Source: Xanthobacteraceae bacterium (GTDB lineage Bacteria; Pseudomonadota; Alphaproteobacteria; Rhizobiales; Xanthobacteraceae). From it: DNA of 59,634 bases. A program made the translations under genes and the position numbers. The notes under the pieces were generated by a model. It saw only the letters and a program-made list of their open reading frames with translations. It made no database searches and had not been told where the DNA came from. Each line of letters starts with the position of its first letter. Position 1 is the first letter of the stretch. Location: positions 1 to 59,634 of the forward strand of contig JAIESI010000076.1 in the NCBI GenBank assembly GCA_019746135.1, given 5' to 3'. Shown here piece after piece: positions 33,465-42,649 of this stretch.

Positions 33465-34069
33465 GACTGCCCCATCGCCTGCTGGATGGCCGCGACAATG
33501 TTGGTGTAGGCGCCGCAGCGGCAGATGTTGCCGCTCATCAATTCGCGGATCTGCTCCGCGCTCTTGGCCTTGCCTTCGGCGATCAGGCCCGCGGCCGAAC
33601 AGATCTGTCCGGGGGTACAGTAGCCGCACTGGAACGCGTCGTGATCGATGAACGCCTGCTGCAGCGGATGCAGCTTGCCGTCCTTCGCCAGCCCCTCGAT
33701 GGTGGTGACGCGCTTGCCGTCGGTCAGGACGGCGAGCGTCAGGCACGAGACGACGCGGCGGCCGTCGATCAGCACGGTGCAGGCGCCGCACTGGCCCTGG
33801 TCGCAGCCTTTCTTCGAGCCGGTCAGGTCGAGATGCTCGCGCAGCAGGTCGAGCAGCGTGGTGCGCGGATCGAGCGTGAGCGCATGACGGGTGCCGTTCA
33901 CGGTGAGGTTCACGGAAACGGCGGATGACGCGCCGTTGCCCGCCCGCGGCTGGGCCGCGGCGTCCGAGGACAGGCCCATGGCGATCGGGACCGCGGCGGC
34001 GCCGGCCACCACCTCGCGGCGCGTTGGATGTCGGGGATGAGGATTGGCATCGGCGTCGCTCGCTGTCAT
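33461..34069 (-). CDS. paoA: Aldehyde oxidoreductase [2Fe-2S] subunit with Tat signal (PaoA-like)
   Basis: The 202-residue small subunit begins with a twin-arginine export signal, TRREVVAGAAAVPIAMGL, so the complex is folded with cofactors in the cytosol and exported. The plant-type cluster is KKGCDQGQCGACTVL with a later VVSC, and the second cluster is FQCGYCTPGQICSA plus NICRCGAY. GGGAG lies 7 bases before the ATG. It is the first gene of paoABC and is divergent from an AraC regulator. Confidence 0.93.
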   Translation of the reverse strand: MTASDADANPHPRHPTRREVVAGAAAVPIAMGLSSDAAAQPRAGNGASSAVSVNLTVNGTRHALTLDPRTTLLDLLREHLDLTGSKKGCDQGQCGACTVLIDGRRVVSCLTLAVLTDGKRVTTIEGLAKDGKLHPLQQAFIDHDAFQCGYCTPGQICSAAGLIAEGKAKSAEQIRELMSGNICRCGAYTNIVAAIQQAMGQS

Positions 34070-34345
34070 GCGGCACTCCCATCAAGCTGCGGCACCGGGA
34101 TCCGAACAAGGGGTAATCAGATACCCGGCCGGCGTCAGGCCGCTGTCACGACCGCCGCCTGACGCAGCGGCGGTGCATCTGGAAAACGCGGCTGGTTTAG
34201 AATAGGTCCGAAGAAACAGGGCGATAGCCGTTTTGCGCAAGATCATCCGCTTTGCGCCAAAAAATGCTGCATCGCGGGGACTTCCGTCACGGAACGATGG
34301 TGCCTAGGTAGCAGACGCCGGTGGTAGGGAATGGGAGCGACGCCC

Positions 34346-35314
34346 GTGCGCACTCGGAATCTCGACGAAGCCATCGATGCCGTGTCCAAGGTCTATTGCC
34401 CGCACACCGTCGAGGTGATGGGCCCGATCGGCGAAGTCGACGCCTTTCTCGAGGTCAACCACCCGACATCCCAGCCGCTGGTCAGCCTGTCGTATTCCGT
34501 GCCGGTGAAGATCGACGCGCAGAACTTTTCGCGGCTGTTTCTGATGATGGGCTGCGCGAGCGGCGCCGCTGCCACCACGCAGGAACGCCGGTCGGCGGAA
34601 TGGGGCAAGGGCCAGACCATGCCGTTTTCGGCGGGGTTCGAGACCCAGCTCTGGTTCGACCGTGCCTTTGTCCAGCGATCGGTGCGGCTGGACACGGACA
34701 GGCTCGAGGTGCAATGCGCCCGCTGGCTGGGGCGGCCGCTCGATGAGCCGTTGCGCTTTGCGCTCCGCCCGTTCTCCGACGAGCTGGAGCGGCTCTGGCG
34801 GCGGACGCTCGCATATCTGTGGAGCAGCGAAGACGGCGGCCTGCCGCTCGCGGGGGCCGCGAAGGCCGCCTTCGACGAGTATCTGCTGACGCTGCTGCTG
34901 CATCACCACCCGCACAACTACAGCGAGGAAATGGCCGAGCGCGATTCGGGCCTTATTCCCGGCGTGGTGCGGCGTGCGGAGCGCTACATCAGCGACAACG
35001 CAGCCGCGCCGATCACGGTTTCGGACGTGGCCGCGCATCTCGGCATCAGCCTGCGCACGCTGCAGGCGGGGTTTCGCCAGTGGCGCAACACCACGCCACG
35101 GGCCCATCTGCAGCAGGTCCGCCTGCAGCTTGTGCGTGACGAGCTGCTGCGCTCGGGGCCCGAGGCCAATGTCACGGCCATCGCCATGCGGCACGGCTTC
35201 GTGCATCTGGGGCGGTTCAGCGCGCAGTACCGCGCAACCTTCGGCGAGCCGCCGAGCGCGACGTTGCGGCGGGGACGCGCCGGTTCGGGGTTGTCGAGCC
35301 GCGCGGTGCGCTGA
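34346..35314 (+). CDS. AraC-family transcriptional regulator
   Basis: The 322-residue protein has an AraC-binding-like N-terminal domain (about 1-190) and two C-terminal helix-turn-helix motifs: ITVSDVAAHLGISLRTLQAGFRQW and VTAIAMRHGFVHLGRFSAQYRATFGEPPS. I chose GTG 34346 because GGGAG lies 8 bases upstream; ATG 34331, five codons earlier, has its purine run too close. It is divergent from paoABC across a 276-base gap in which no specific operator was recognised, so control of paoABC is inferred from position. Confidence 0.9.
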   Translation: MRTRNLDEAIDAVSKVYCPHTVEVMGPIGEVDAFLEVNHPTSQPLVSLSYSVPVKIDAQNFSRLFLMMGCASGAAATTQERRSAEWGKGQTMPFSAGFETQLWFDRAFVQRSVRLDTDRLEVQCARWLGRPLDEPLRFALRPFSDELERLWRRTLAYLWSSEDGGLPLAGAAKAAFDEYLLTLLLHHHPHNYSEEMAERDSGLIPGVVRRAERYISDNAAAPITVSDVAAHLGISLRTLQAGFRQWRNTTPRAHLQQVRLQLVRDELLRSGPEANVTAIAMRHGFVHLGRFSAQYRATFGEPPSATLRRGRAGSGLSSRAVR

Positions 35315-35523
35315 ATTCCCGAAGCGCGTAACCTATGCCGGCGCGCAGCAGATCTGACATGACGAGAACGACGACGATCGTCAGCAAGGAGCCAGTGGCA
35401 GAGAACGCGCCGCACACCGGCGCCGGCGGGGAAAGCGTCGCGGAAGGGATGGGACCGGGATGGCGGATTCGCAGGTCTCCGGCACAAATTGAGATTCAAG
35501 GGCTACAAGCCTACATTCGCAAC

Positions 35524-35907
35524 ATGAGCGACGCACCAAACCTGGAAATCGTGAACGATACCGCGAAACTGATCATGCACCGCTTGATCGCGCGACGGCT
35601 TGCTCAGGACGCATCTCTTGCGGAGCGAGCCAAGGTTTGTCACGCCCATATTTCCGCGCGTCACCCGGGACGCCCGTTCGTGCGCGATTGGAATCAATTG
35701 CTGGCTCTGTCCGCAAATCAGTTGCGGCGCTTGCTGACCAGCCGGAACGCCGAGATGAACCGGCTTCGGTTATCGTCCCCATTCGTGATTACCGACGGGA
35801 TTGACTTCACTGACCTGGCCCTTCGCCGCCGCATTCGCCGCGCAGCGAAACGAGTCGTCGAGCGCGGAATTGCCGCACGCCGCGCCGGCATCAGCGCTAT
35901 CGCTTGA
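35524..35907 (+). CDS. Hypothetical basic helical protein
   Basis: This is a 127-residue protein from ATG 35524, rich in Arg and Ala, with helical segments such as TAKLIMHRLIARRLAQDASLAERA and ALRRRIRRAAKRVVERGIAARRA. The frame is open 63 codons further upstream, but that part lacks coding character. The local GC is a little lower than in its neighbours. No family is recognised. Confidence 0.5.
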   Translation: MSDAPNLEIVNDTAKLIMHRLIARRLAQDASLAERAKVCHAHISARHPGRPFVRDWNQLLALSANQLRRLLTSRNAEMNRLRLSSPFVITDGIDFTDLALRRRIRRAAKRVVERGIAARRAGISAIA

Positions 35908-36019
35908 TGACCACCCGACAACCGCTCCGGACAGTCGACGACTTGGAACGAACGGTTCGTGCGCTTGCTATAGAATTCAAGATCTTGTCCAACCGTACGG
36001 CGCGCTGATCTCTGGAAGC

Positions 36020-36089
36020 GTAGCCCGGATGAGCGCAGCGAAATCCGGGATCGACCGCCCCGCATTCCGCTTCGCTCCATGCGGGCTAC
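36020..36089. repeat. Palindromic intergenic repeat
   Basis: GTAGCCCGGATGAGCGCAGC begins the unit and GAGCGAAGCGG-like sequence with CGGGCTAC ends it, so the outer 8 bases are inverted copies. This GTAGCCCG...CGGGCTAC type is widespread in Bradyrhizobium-like genomes. It lies between the hypothetical gene and the quinone reductase gene. Confidence 0.65.
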
Positions 36090-36105
36090 AATCGCAAACG
36101 CCCCC

Positions 36106-37029
36106 TCACCTCACCTTGAACACCAGCTTGCCGCGGAAATGCCGGCCCTGGCTGATGCGGTGCGTCTCGGCCGCGTCGGCGAGCTTGAACAGCTTCACCT
36201 CCGGCGGCTTCACCGCGCCGGACACCGCGAGCTGCGCGATCCGCTCCATCGCCGCGCGCGTGCGCGGCACCGGCGGGCGCAGGCCCTGAACATCGGAGCG
36301 CGAGGTCGCCGGCGCCTTGGCGCCCGAAGCGATGAACGCGGCGCGGCCGCCGGGCTTGAGCACGTCGTAGGACTTCGCCGCGACGTCGCCGCCGACGGTC
36401 TCGAACACCGCGTCGCAGACCTGGCCGAGCCTGGTGAAGTCCTCCTTGCCGTAATCGATCACCTGATCGGCGCCGAGCGAACGCACGTAATCGACATTGG
36501 CCGCGCTTGCGGTCGAGATCACGCGCGCGCCGATCGACTTGGCAAGCTGGATGGCGAAGCTTGCGACGCCGCCCGCGCCGCCCTGGATCAGGATGGTCTC
36601 GCCGCGCTTGAGCTTCAGCGTGTCGTCGACCGAGTTGATCGCGGTCAGCCCGGTCAGCGCGAGCGCCGCGGCGTCCACATGCGAGAGGCCCGCGGGTTTG
36701 TTCGCGACGTATTCGGCCTTGATCGCGACCTTCTCCGCATAGGTGCCCTCCTGGCCGGGCGGCAGCACCGCAAACACCTCGTCGCCGACCTTGAAGCCGG
36801 TCACGCCCTCGCCCACCGCGGCGACCAGGCCGGAGAAGTCGCGGCCGAGCACATAGGGAAACTTCATCGAATTGCCGTAGCCGCCGTCGCGCACCTTCCA
36901 GTCGGCGCCGTTGACGGTCGCGGCGACGATGTCCACCACGATCTCGCCCGCGCCCGCTTTCGGATCCGGCAGGTCGCCGTACTTGAAGACCTCAGGCCCG
37001 CCGTTCTTCTCGATATACGCCGCTTTCAT
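36106..37029 (-). CDS. NADPH:quinone reductase-like MDR oxidoreductase
   Basis: The 307-residue medium-chain reductase has an N-terminal GroES-like part (ATVNGADWKVRDGGYG, YVLGRDFSGLVAAVGEGV) and a Rossmann domain with ILIQGGAGGVASFAIQLAKS for NADPH. The zinc-ligand Cys cluster of alcohol dehydrogenases is absent, which fits the quinone reductase group. It is a single gene. Confidence 0.9.
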   Translation of the reverse strand: MKAAYIEKNGGPEVFKYGDLPDPKAGAGEIVVDIVAATVNGADWKVRDGGYGNSMKFPYVLGRDFSGLVAAVGEGVTGFKVGDEVFAVLPPGQEGTYAEKVAIKAEYVANKPAGLSHVDAAALALTGLTAINSVDDTLKLKRGETILIQGGAGGVASFAIQLAKSIGARVISTASAANVDYVRSLGADQVIDYGKEDFTRLGQVCDAVFETVGGDVAAKSYDVLKPGGRAAFIASGAKAPATSRSDVQGLRPPVPRTRAAMERIAQLAVSGAVKPPEVKLFKLADAAETHRISQGRHFRGKLVFKVR

Positions 37030-37133
37030 TGCGCTCCGCCTTCCCGGTTTCGAACCGGAGGGAGTGTCGCAACAACCGGCGTGGATTACAACGCGCCGAA
37101 ACGGCCGCCGCCGGCCGCGGCGGGCGTCCGTTG

Positions 37134-38450
37134 CTACTCGGCGATCCGCAGATTGGACAGCGCGGTGCCGATCGAGTTGAACGCGGCCACCAGCTGGTTC
37201 GCCCGCTTGATCTCGGTGAACTTGTCGGTCGAGCTTGCGCAGTTGCGCATCACGTCCTGGGTCGGATCACCGCCGGTGTTGACCTGCACCGTGTAGATGA
37301 CGATGCCCGCGTTCTTGGCATTCGTGCAGGTGGTGAGCTCGCGCGCGTCGATCGACCATTGGCTGGTGCTGAAGCGGTTCTGCGTGTTGAGGCCGTCGGA
37401 CATCAGAATGATCACATCGCTGTATCTGTAGTTGGGGTCCTTGGGCGGGATCGTGAACGGCGACGCGGTCAAAGACTGGAACGCCCAGGCGATGCCGATG
37501 CCCTGGTTGGTGTTGCCGGCGGGGTAGAGGTCGTCGACCTTGTCGTTGAGGGCGGTCCAGTCGTAGGTCAGGCCCATGAGCTGCGCCGGACAGGAGCCGT
37601 ATTGCTCGGCCGGAAACAGCGTCACGCTGTTGGTCGGGTCCGGCCCGGCATTGGTCGTGTCCCAGTCCCGGTCGCGGTCGGTGATGCAGCCGTTCCAGTT
37701 GCTGCGGCTCGATGCCGTCCAGGTCTTGTCACGGTCGATGCACGACGACCTCGACCTGTAGTCGTTGTCGCTGCAACGGCCGTTTCTCTCCTCCCAAAGG
37801 TCCCAGCGGATCCAATCCTCCTGGTAGGCGGTCCTGCCGACGTTGACGTCCTTGCTGAACGGGATGATCGAGACGTAGACGTCGCCGTTGTTGACCGCGG
37901 CCGATCTGAGCTGCGACAGCAGGCTTTTGGTCGCCGACTTGAGCGCTTCGATCTTGCCGTCGCTGTCCATCGAACCGGTGGTGTCGAGGGCCAGCGCGAC
38001 GCGGAGCCGCGTGTTGCCCCATTTGACCTGCGTGCCGACCGAGACCGTCATCTGCGATACGCCAAGCAGGCCCATGAAATCGGTTTTGACGTTGCTGGTC
38101 GCGCCGATGACGATCTTGCTGCCGCCGCTCGTGGTGTAGGTGGCGCTCACCGTCACGCTGCTCGCCTCGGGACGATTGAACAGCGCCTTGAAGTATTGGT
38201 CGGCGGTGGTCTGGATCTGCTGCTCGTTCATCGTCATCGCCGACTTCGACAGCATCAGCGCCGTCGAATCGAGCGCGGCCTGCATCGCGATCTTCACGGA
38301 GTTGGCGTGGCTGTAGTCCACCGCGGCGCCGACGAACCCGACCAGCGGAATGATGGACATCGAAAAAGTCGTCGTGACATTGCCGCCCGCCGCGGTGCGC
38401 AGTTGGCGCAGGCAGCGGCGCAGGCGTTCGAACAGCGAAACGGCGTGCAT
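37134..38450 (-). CDS. TadG/TadE-like pilus assembly protein with VWA domain
   Basis: The 438-residue protein has a basic start, then one hydrophobic segment about 30-48 (FSMSIIPLVGFVGAAVDYS) as in TadG/TadE minor pilins (TadE_F/PF13400 type). A von Willebrand A domain with the MIDAS motif DTTGSMDSDG (about 150-160) and MSDGLNTQ follows. A Cys/Arg/Asp-rich insert lies between. I chose ATG 38450 because the upstream open frame is non-coding in character. No other tad genes are in the window, so it is an orphan copy. Confidence 0.87.
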   Translation of the reverse strand: MHAVSLFERLRRCLRQLRTAAGGNVTTTFSMSIIPLVGFVGAAVDYSHANSVKIAMQAALDSTALMLSKSAMTMNEQQIQTTADQYFKALFNRPEASSVTVSATYTTSGGSKIVIGATSNVKTDFMGLLGVSQMTVSVGTQVKWGNTRLRVALALDTTGSMDSDGKIEALKSATKSLLSQLRSAAVNNGDVYVSIIPFSKDVNVGRTAYQEDWIRWDLWEERNGRCSDNDYRSRSSCIDRDKTWTASSRSNWNGCITDRDRDWDTTNAGPDPTNSVTLFPAEQYGSCPAQLMGLTYDWTALNDKVDDLYPAGNTNQGIGIAWAFQSLTASPFTIPPKDPNYRYSDVIILMSDGLNTQNRFSTSQWSIDARELTTCTNAKNAGIVIYTVQVNTGGDPTQDVMRNCASSTDKFTEIKRANQLVAAFNSIGTALSNLRIAE

Positions 38451-38695
38451 AGCGATGGACCCCCTGGGCGCAGGGCGGCGAATGTGGCGGAAGCGTGTAA
38501 ACGGAGGTTCCCGGAGGCCGCTAAACAACGCGACGAATCCACCGCGCATTTGCCGGCAATTTGTTGCGAAGTGTAGGCTCCGTGCCTGGCCGGGAAGCAG
38601 AAACGCACGGCCGCAGGCGGGAACCAAGCCCCTCACCCGGCGTCGTTGCGCAGGCCAGGACACACGCCGTGCTTGCGACCACGCCTGTCCAGACC

Positions 38696-38730
38696 AAAGA
38701 CCCCGGCGCCGCCGCAAGCCCGGGGTCTTT
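38696..38730. terminator. Bidirectional terminator hairpin
   Basis: AAAGACCCCGG (38696-38706) and CCGGGGTCTTT (38720-38730) form a perfect 11-bp stem with T-runs on both strands. It lies 15 bases beyond the stop of the small membrane protein gene at 38746. Confidence 0.85.
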
Positions 38731-38745
38731 TGCTGCGACAGCCGG

Positions 38746-38910
38746 TCAGGTCTTGTCGGTGTTCAGCCGGTGCTTCACTTCGGCGCGGAGCTTCTGGCCC
38801 TGCTTGTGGATGCCTTCATAGACCTGGCCGCCATAGTGTCCGTCGTAGACGACCGCATCGACCGCCCAGAGCACGACCAGGATTGCGACAAGAAACGCAA
38901 AGGCTCGCAT
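38746..38910 (-). CDS. Small single-pass membrane protein
   Basis: The 54-residue protein starts at ATG 38910 with one membrane helix (FAFLVAILVVLWAVDAVVY) and a polar tail YGGQVYEGIHKQGQKLRAEVKHRL. It is followed by a strong terminator, which supports its being a real gene. The frame is open 37 codons upstream without coding character. Confidence 0.65.
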   Translation of the reverse strand: MRAFAFLVAILVVLWAVDAVVYDGHYGGQVYEGIHKQGQKLRAEVKHRLNTDKT

Positions 38911-39041
38911 GGCGTCCGCCTGATGTTGTCCCTCCGACAACGCGACAACCGCGCGGACGCCTTCGGGTTCCGCGCGGCGGCACCGGAACCGGAGGTTTCG
39001 CCCGGAGTTTGGCTTCCGCAAGAATCAGATAAGAGATTCAA

Positions 39042-39170
39042 ATGCGGAAGCTCTGGCGTACCATCGTGAACTTTTTTGCCGAAGCGCTTGCGGACGACAC
39101 CGCCATGGTCGCGCAGCGAAACCGCGAAGCCGATCTGCGCCGCGAGCGCTGGCTCCGCTATCTCTCCTAG
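39042..39170 (+). CDS. Short basic helical peptide gene
   Basis: This 42-codon frame encodes RKLWRTIVNFFAEALADDTA and then an Arg/Glu-rich helix, ending RYLS. It has an amphipathic N-terminus and a charged second half. AAGAGATTCA precedes the ATG. The stop TAG abuts the 190-bp inverted-repeat element at 39171. Confidence 0.45.
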   Translation: MRKLWRTIVNFFAEALADDTAMVAQRNREADLRRERWLRYLS

Positions 39171-39360
39171 CTAGCAGGCCGTTGAAAAGCCACCGGCATC
39201 ATTCCGCGGCGCGCCCACCAGCGCGTTTACCCGCGTCTTCGACGCGCGATGGGCGCGAGCCCGGAATCCATACTCCGCAGCTGTGGTTATGGATTCCGGG
39301 TTCACGCGCTGACGCGCGTGCCTCGGAATGACAGCCCGGACTCTTTCAGCAGCCTGCTAG
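39171..39360. repeat. 190-bp inverted-repeat element
   Basis: The ends are CTAGCAGGC-CGT-TGAAA and TTTCA-GCA-GCCTGCTAG, a 17-bp inverted pair with two mismatches. Inside, CCCGGAATCCATA and ATGGATTCCGGG form a second hairpin. It has no coding content. It resembles the CCCGGAATCC-type mosaic repeats or MITE-like units of Bradyrhizobium relatives. CTAG precedes it at 39167-39170, but a target duplication is not clear on the right. Confidence 0.75.
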
Positions 39361-39373
39361 AGCGCCGCCGCAC

Positions 39374-40345
39374 TCACTCCAGCACGACACCGGCCGCCTT
39401 GATCACCTTGGTCCATTTGGCAGTCTCGCGGCCGATGAACGTCGCGAACTCGCCGGGCGACATCGGCATCGGCTCGATGCCCATGTCGGCGAGCCGCGCC
39501 TTGAACTTCGGGTCGGCCAGCGCCTTGCTGGTCGCGGCGTTCAGCGTCGCGACGATGTCGGCGGGCATGCCCCTGGGCCCGCCGAGCCCGTACCAGCCGA
39601 TCGCCTCGTAGCCCGGGACGGATTCGGCCGCGGTCGGAATGTCCGGCAGCGTCGCAAGCCGCTGCCTGGTCGTCACCGCGAGGACCGTGAGCTTGCCGTC
39701 GCGGATCAGCGCAAGCGCCTGCGGGATCGGGTTGATCGCGAGCTGCACCTGGTTCGACAGCAGATCGGGCATGTAGTTCGCGCGATACGGCACGTGCACC
39801 AGATCGATGCCGGCCATAGCCCGGAACAATTCGCCGAAGATGTGGGTCGACGAGCCCCGGCCGCCCGAGGCGAAGTTGATCTTGCCCGGATGGGCCTTGG
39901 CGTAGGCGACGAACTCCGGAACGGTCTTCGCCGGAAACGACGGCGGCACGATGATCACATACGGCGCGTTGGCGACGCCGGCGATGTGGGTGATGTCGTC
40001 GGCGAACGCGAAATTGAGGTTGGTGTAGAGCGTGGTGTTGAAGACGTTGGTCAGAACCGTCATCTGCAGCGTGTAGCCGTCCGGCGCGGAGCGCACGACG
40101 GCTTCGGTTGCGATGTTGCTCGCGGCGCCGGGGCGGTTCTCGATCACGAACGGCTGGCCGAGACTGTCCGACAGCCATTGCCCGAGCAGCCGCGCCACAA
40201 GGTCGGGCGCGCTGCCGCCGGGAAACCCCGCGACGAGCCGCACCGGCCGCGACGGATAGGCATGCGCTGCGGCGACGCGCGGGACGACCGGAAGCGCGGC
40301 CGCCGACGCGGCCAGGCGCAGGAAACTGCGGCGGGGAAGTTGCAT
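39374..40345 (-). CDS. Bug/TctC-type substrate-binding protein with Tat-like signal
   Basis: The 323-residue protein has an N-terminus PRRSFLRLAASAAALPVV, which matches the twin-arginine pattern and is unlike the Sec signals of the other Bug proteins here. Bug landmarks are YPSRPVRLVAGFPGGSAPD, VIENRPGAASNIA, PDGYTL, HVPYRA and LPDIPTAAE. AGAGGGAATGCC precedes the ATG. It is divergent from the MetE-like gene at 40502. Confidence 0.92.
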   Translation of the reverse strand: MQLPRRSFLRLAASAAALPVVPRVAAAHAYPSRPVRLVAGFPGGSAPDLVARLLGQWLSDSLGQPFVIENRPGAASNIATEAVVRSAPDGYTLQMTVLTNVFNTTLYTNLNFAFADDITHIAGVANAPYVIIVPPSFPAKTVPEFVAYAKAHPGKINFASGGRGSSTHIFGELFRAMAGIDLVHVPYRANYMPDLLSNQVQLAINPIPQALALIRDGKLTVLAVTTRQRLATLPDIPTAAESVPGYEAIGWYGLGGPRGMPADIVATLNAATSKALADPKFKARLADMGIEPMPMSPGEFATFIGRETAKWTKVIKAAGVVLE

Positions 40346-40501
40346 GGCATTCCCTCTTTGTTATTTTGCGTGCGGGCGGCATCCCACCCGGCACGCACAC
40401 GCTACGCCCGATTCTCCGAACCGAGAAGAGCCGCACTGCATCATGTTGCTCCGCAACCGCGTGCGGACTACGCTCCGCGAAAACACGCCGCGGAGAAAAC
40501 G

Positions 40502-41620
40502 ATGCTGTCGCAAACCAACCCGCCGTTTCGCGCCGAGCAGATCGGCAGCCTGTTGCGCCCGAAGGCGCTGCTCGAGCAGCGCGCGAAATTTGCGCGCGGC
40601 GAGATCAGCCAGGCCGAGCTGACCCAGGCCGAGGACGACGCCATCAGGGGCGCGCTCGAGCTGCAGGAGCGCGTCGGGCTGAAGTTTGCGACCGACGGCG
40701 AGTTCCGCCGCCGCTCCTATCACAGCTTCTTCTATCGCCAGCTCGGCGAACTGAGCATCGACACCGTCGGCGGCGAGGACGCCAAAGGCGGCAACGCCGG
40801 CCAGCGCGTCGCCCAGCCGGTCGCGATGATCAACAGCCGCGTGCGCTGGACGCATCCGATCAACGTGCCGGATTTCGCGTTCATCCGCGCCAACACCGCC
40901 CTCCTGCCGAAGATCACCATCCCCGGCCCCTGCGCGCTGCACTTCCGCGGCGGCGACGCCGCGGTGCTGGCCCGCGCCTACCAGGACCTCGACCAGTTCT
41001 GGGACGACACGGTGACGGCGTTCGGCCACGAGCTCGACGCGCTGAGCAAGGCCGGCTGCCGCTACGTGCAGATCGACGAGACCGCGTTCGCCAAGTTCGG
41101 CGATCCCGAGGTGCAGCAGTGGCTGAAAGCGCGCGGCGACGACTGGAGCGCGCTGATCGACAAATACATCGCCGTCACCAACCGCGTGCTTAAGGGCGCG
41201 CCGGCCGGCATGCGGATCGGCATGCACCTCTGCCGCGGCAACCGCGGCGGCCAGTGGCACTCCGAAGGCAGCTACGACGACGTCGCCGACCGGCTGTTCA
41301 ATGCGCTGAACATCCCGTTCTACTTCCTCGAATACGATTCGCCGCGCGCCGGCACGTTCACGCCGCTGCGGCTGCTGCCCAAGCACAAGACCGCCGTGCT
41401 CGGCATCGTCTCGACCAAGACGCCGGCGATGGAGAGCAAGGACGAGATGAAGCGGCGCGTCGAGGACGCCACGCGCTATCTCGAGCTCGACAATCTCGCG
41501 ATCAGCCCGCAATGCGGCTTCGCCAGCGTCGACACCGGCAATCCGATCACGGCCGAGGTGCAGGAGCAAAAGTTGCGGCTGGTGGTGGAATTGGCGAAAG
41601 ACATCTGGGGCACCGCATGA
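40502..41620 (+). CDS. MetE C-terminal-domain-like protein
   Basis: The 372-residue protein resembles the C-terminal half of cobalamin-independent methionine synthase: FRAEQIGSLLRPKALLEQ, ATDGEFRRRSYHSFFY, the zinc His and Cys in MRIGMHLCRGN, YDSPRAGTFTPL and the Cys in ISPQCGFAS. Stand-alone proteins of this kind (COG0620) are found in catabolic loci and may demethylate or transfer methyl groups. I chose ATG 40502 on the family start; the frame is open far upstream, opposite the divergent Bug gene. A Bug gene starts 20 bases downstream. Confidence 0.88.
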   Translation: MLSQTNPPFRAEQIGSLLRPKALLEQRAKFARGEISQAELTQAEDDAIRGALELQERVGLKFATDGEFRRRSYHSFFYRQLGELSIDTVGGEDAKGGNAGQRVAQPVAMINSRVRWTHPINVPDFAFIRANTALLPKITIPGPCALHFRGGDAAVLARAYQDLDQFWDDTVTAFGHELDALSKAGCRYVQIDETAFAKFGDPEVQQWLKARGDDWSALIDKYIAVTNRVLKGAPAGMRIGMHLCRGNRGGQWHSEGSYDDVADRLFNALNIPFYFLEYDSPRAGTFTPLRLLPKHKTAVLGIVSTKTPAMESKDEMKRRVEDATRYLELDNLAISPQCGFASVDTGNPITAEVQEQKLRLVVELAKDIWGTA

Positions 41621-41640
41621 GTTTCGGGGAGAACAGCACG

Positions 41641-42633
41641 ATGAAGACCTTGACGATCACGGCGCTCGTCGCGGCATTGGCATGCGGCGTCGCCAGGCCC
41701 GCCGCCGCACAGGACGACGCCCGGTACGAAGCCTGGCCGACCCGCCCGGTCCGGCTGATCGCGGCCGCCGGCCCCGGCGGCAATCCCGACGTGATGGCGC
41801 GGCTGCTGGCCGACAAGTATGCCAACACGTTCGGCAAACCCTTCGTGGTCGAGAACATGCCGGGCGCCGGAGGCGTGGTCGCGGCGAACCTCGTTTCAAA
41901 AGCCGCGCCCGACGGCCACGTGCTGATGTTCGGCGATTCCGGCGCGCTGGCGATCAATCCGGCGCTCAACCCGAACGTCGGCTACGATCCGGTCAAGGAT
42001 TTCGTGCCGATCACCGCGCTGGTGACGCTGCCGACGATCCTGGTGGTCCATCCCGACGTTCCCGCGAAGACGCTCGAAGAGTTCATCGCGCTTGCAAAGA
42101 AACAGCCCGGCAAGATGAGCTACGGCTCCGCCGGCGCGGGCTCGATTCACCACCTGACCTTCGCGATCTTCGCCGAGCGGGCCGGCATCGATCTCCTGCA
42201 CGTGCCCTATCGCGGCGGCTCGGCCATGGTGAACGGCGTCCTCGCCGGCGAGATCCAGGCCGGCTGGTCCGGCATTCCGAACGTGATGGAGCTGATCGCG
42301 GCCGGGAAGCTGCGCGGGCTCTGCGTCTCGACGCTGCAGCGCTCGCCCTCGACGCCGCAGATCGCGACCTGCGACGAGCTCGGCGTCAAAGGCTTCAACG
42401 TCGCAACCATGATGGGGCTGCAGGCGCCGGCCGGCACCTCGCCGAAGATCGTCGCCCGGCTTCAGGCCGAGACGGCGAAGGTGATCCGGGAGCCGGCGAT
42501 GGCCACGCGCATGGCGCAGCTCGGCATGGTGATGGAGGAGAACGGCACCGCGAACTACGCGGCGTTCATCAAGGAGGATATGGCGCGCTACGAGCAGGCG
42601 GTGAAGAAGCTCAATCTGCAGCAGCCGAAGTAG
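41641..42633 (+). CDS. Bug/TctC-type substrate-binding protein
   Basis: The 330-residue protein has the signal peptide TLTITALVAALACGVARPAAAQ and then Bug landmarks WPTRPVRLIAAAGPGGNPD, VVENMPGAGGVVAAN, PDGHVLMFG, HVPYRGG and PAGTSPKIV. I chose ATG 41641, preceded by GGGGAGA; an alternative ATG at 41617 overlaps the previous stop. It is likely co-transcribed with the MetE-like gene, so its ligand may be that enzyme's substrate. Confidence 0.93.
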   Translation: MKTLTITALVAALACGVARPAAAQDDARYEAWPTRPVRLIAAAGPGGNPDVMARLLADKYANTFGKPFVVENMPGAGGVVAANLVSKAAPDGHVLMFGDSGALAINPALNPNVGYDPVKDFVPITALVTLPTILVVHPDVPAKTLEEFIALAKKQPGKMSYGSAGAGSIHHLTFAIFAERAGIDLLHVPYRGGSAMVNGVLAGEIQAGWSGIPNVMELIAAGKLRGLCVSTLQRSPSTPQIATCDELGVKGFNVATMMGLQAPAGTSPKIVARLQAETAKVIREPAMATRMAQLGMVMEENGTANYAAFIKEDMARYEQAVKKLNLQQPK

Positions 42634-42649
42634 CGGACGCTCCAGGCCG

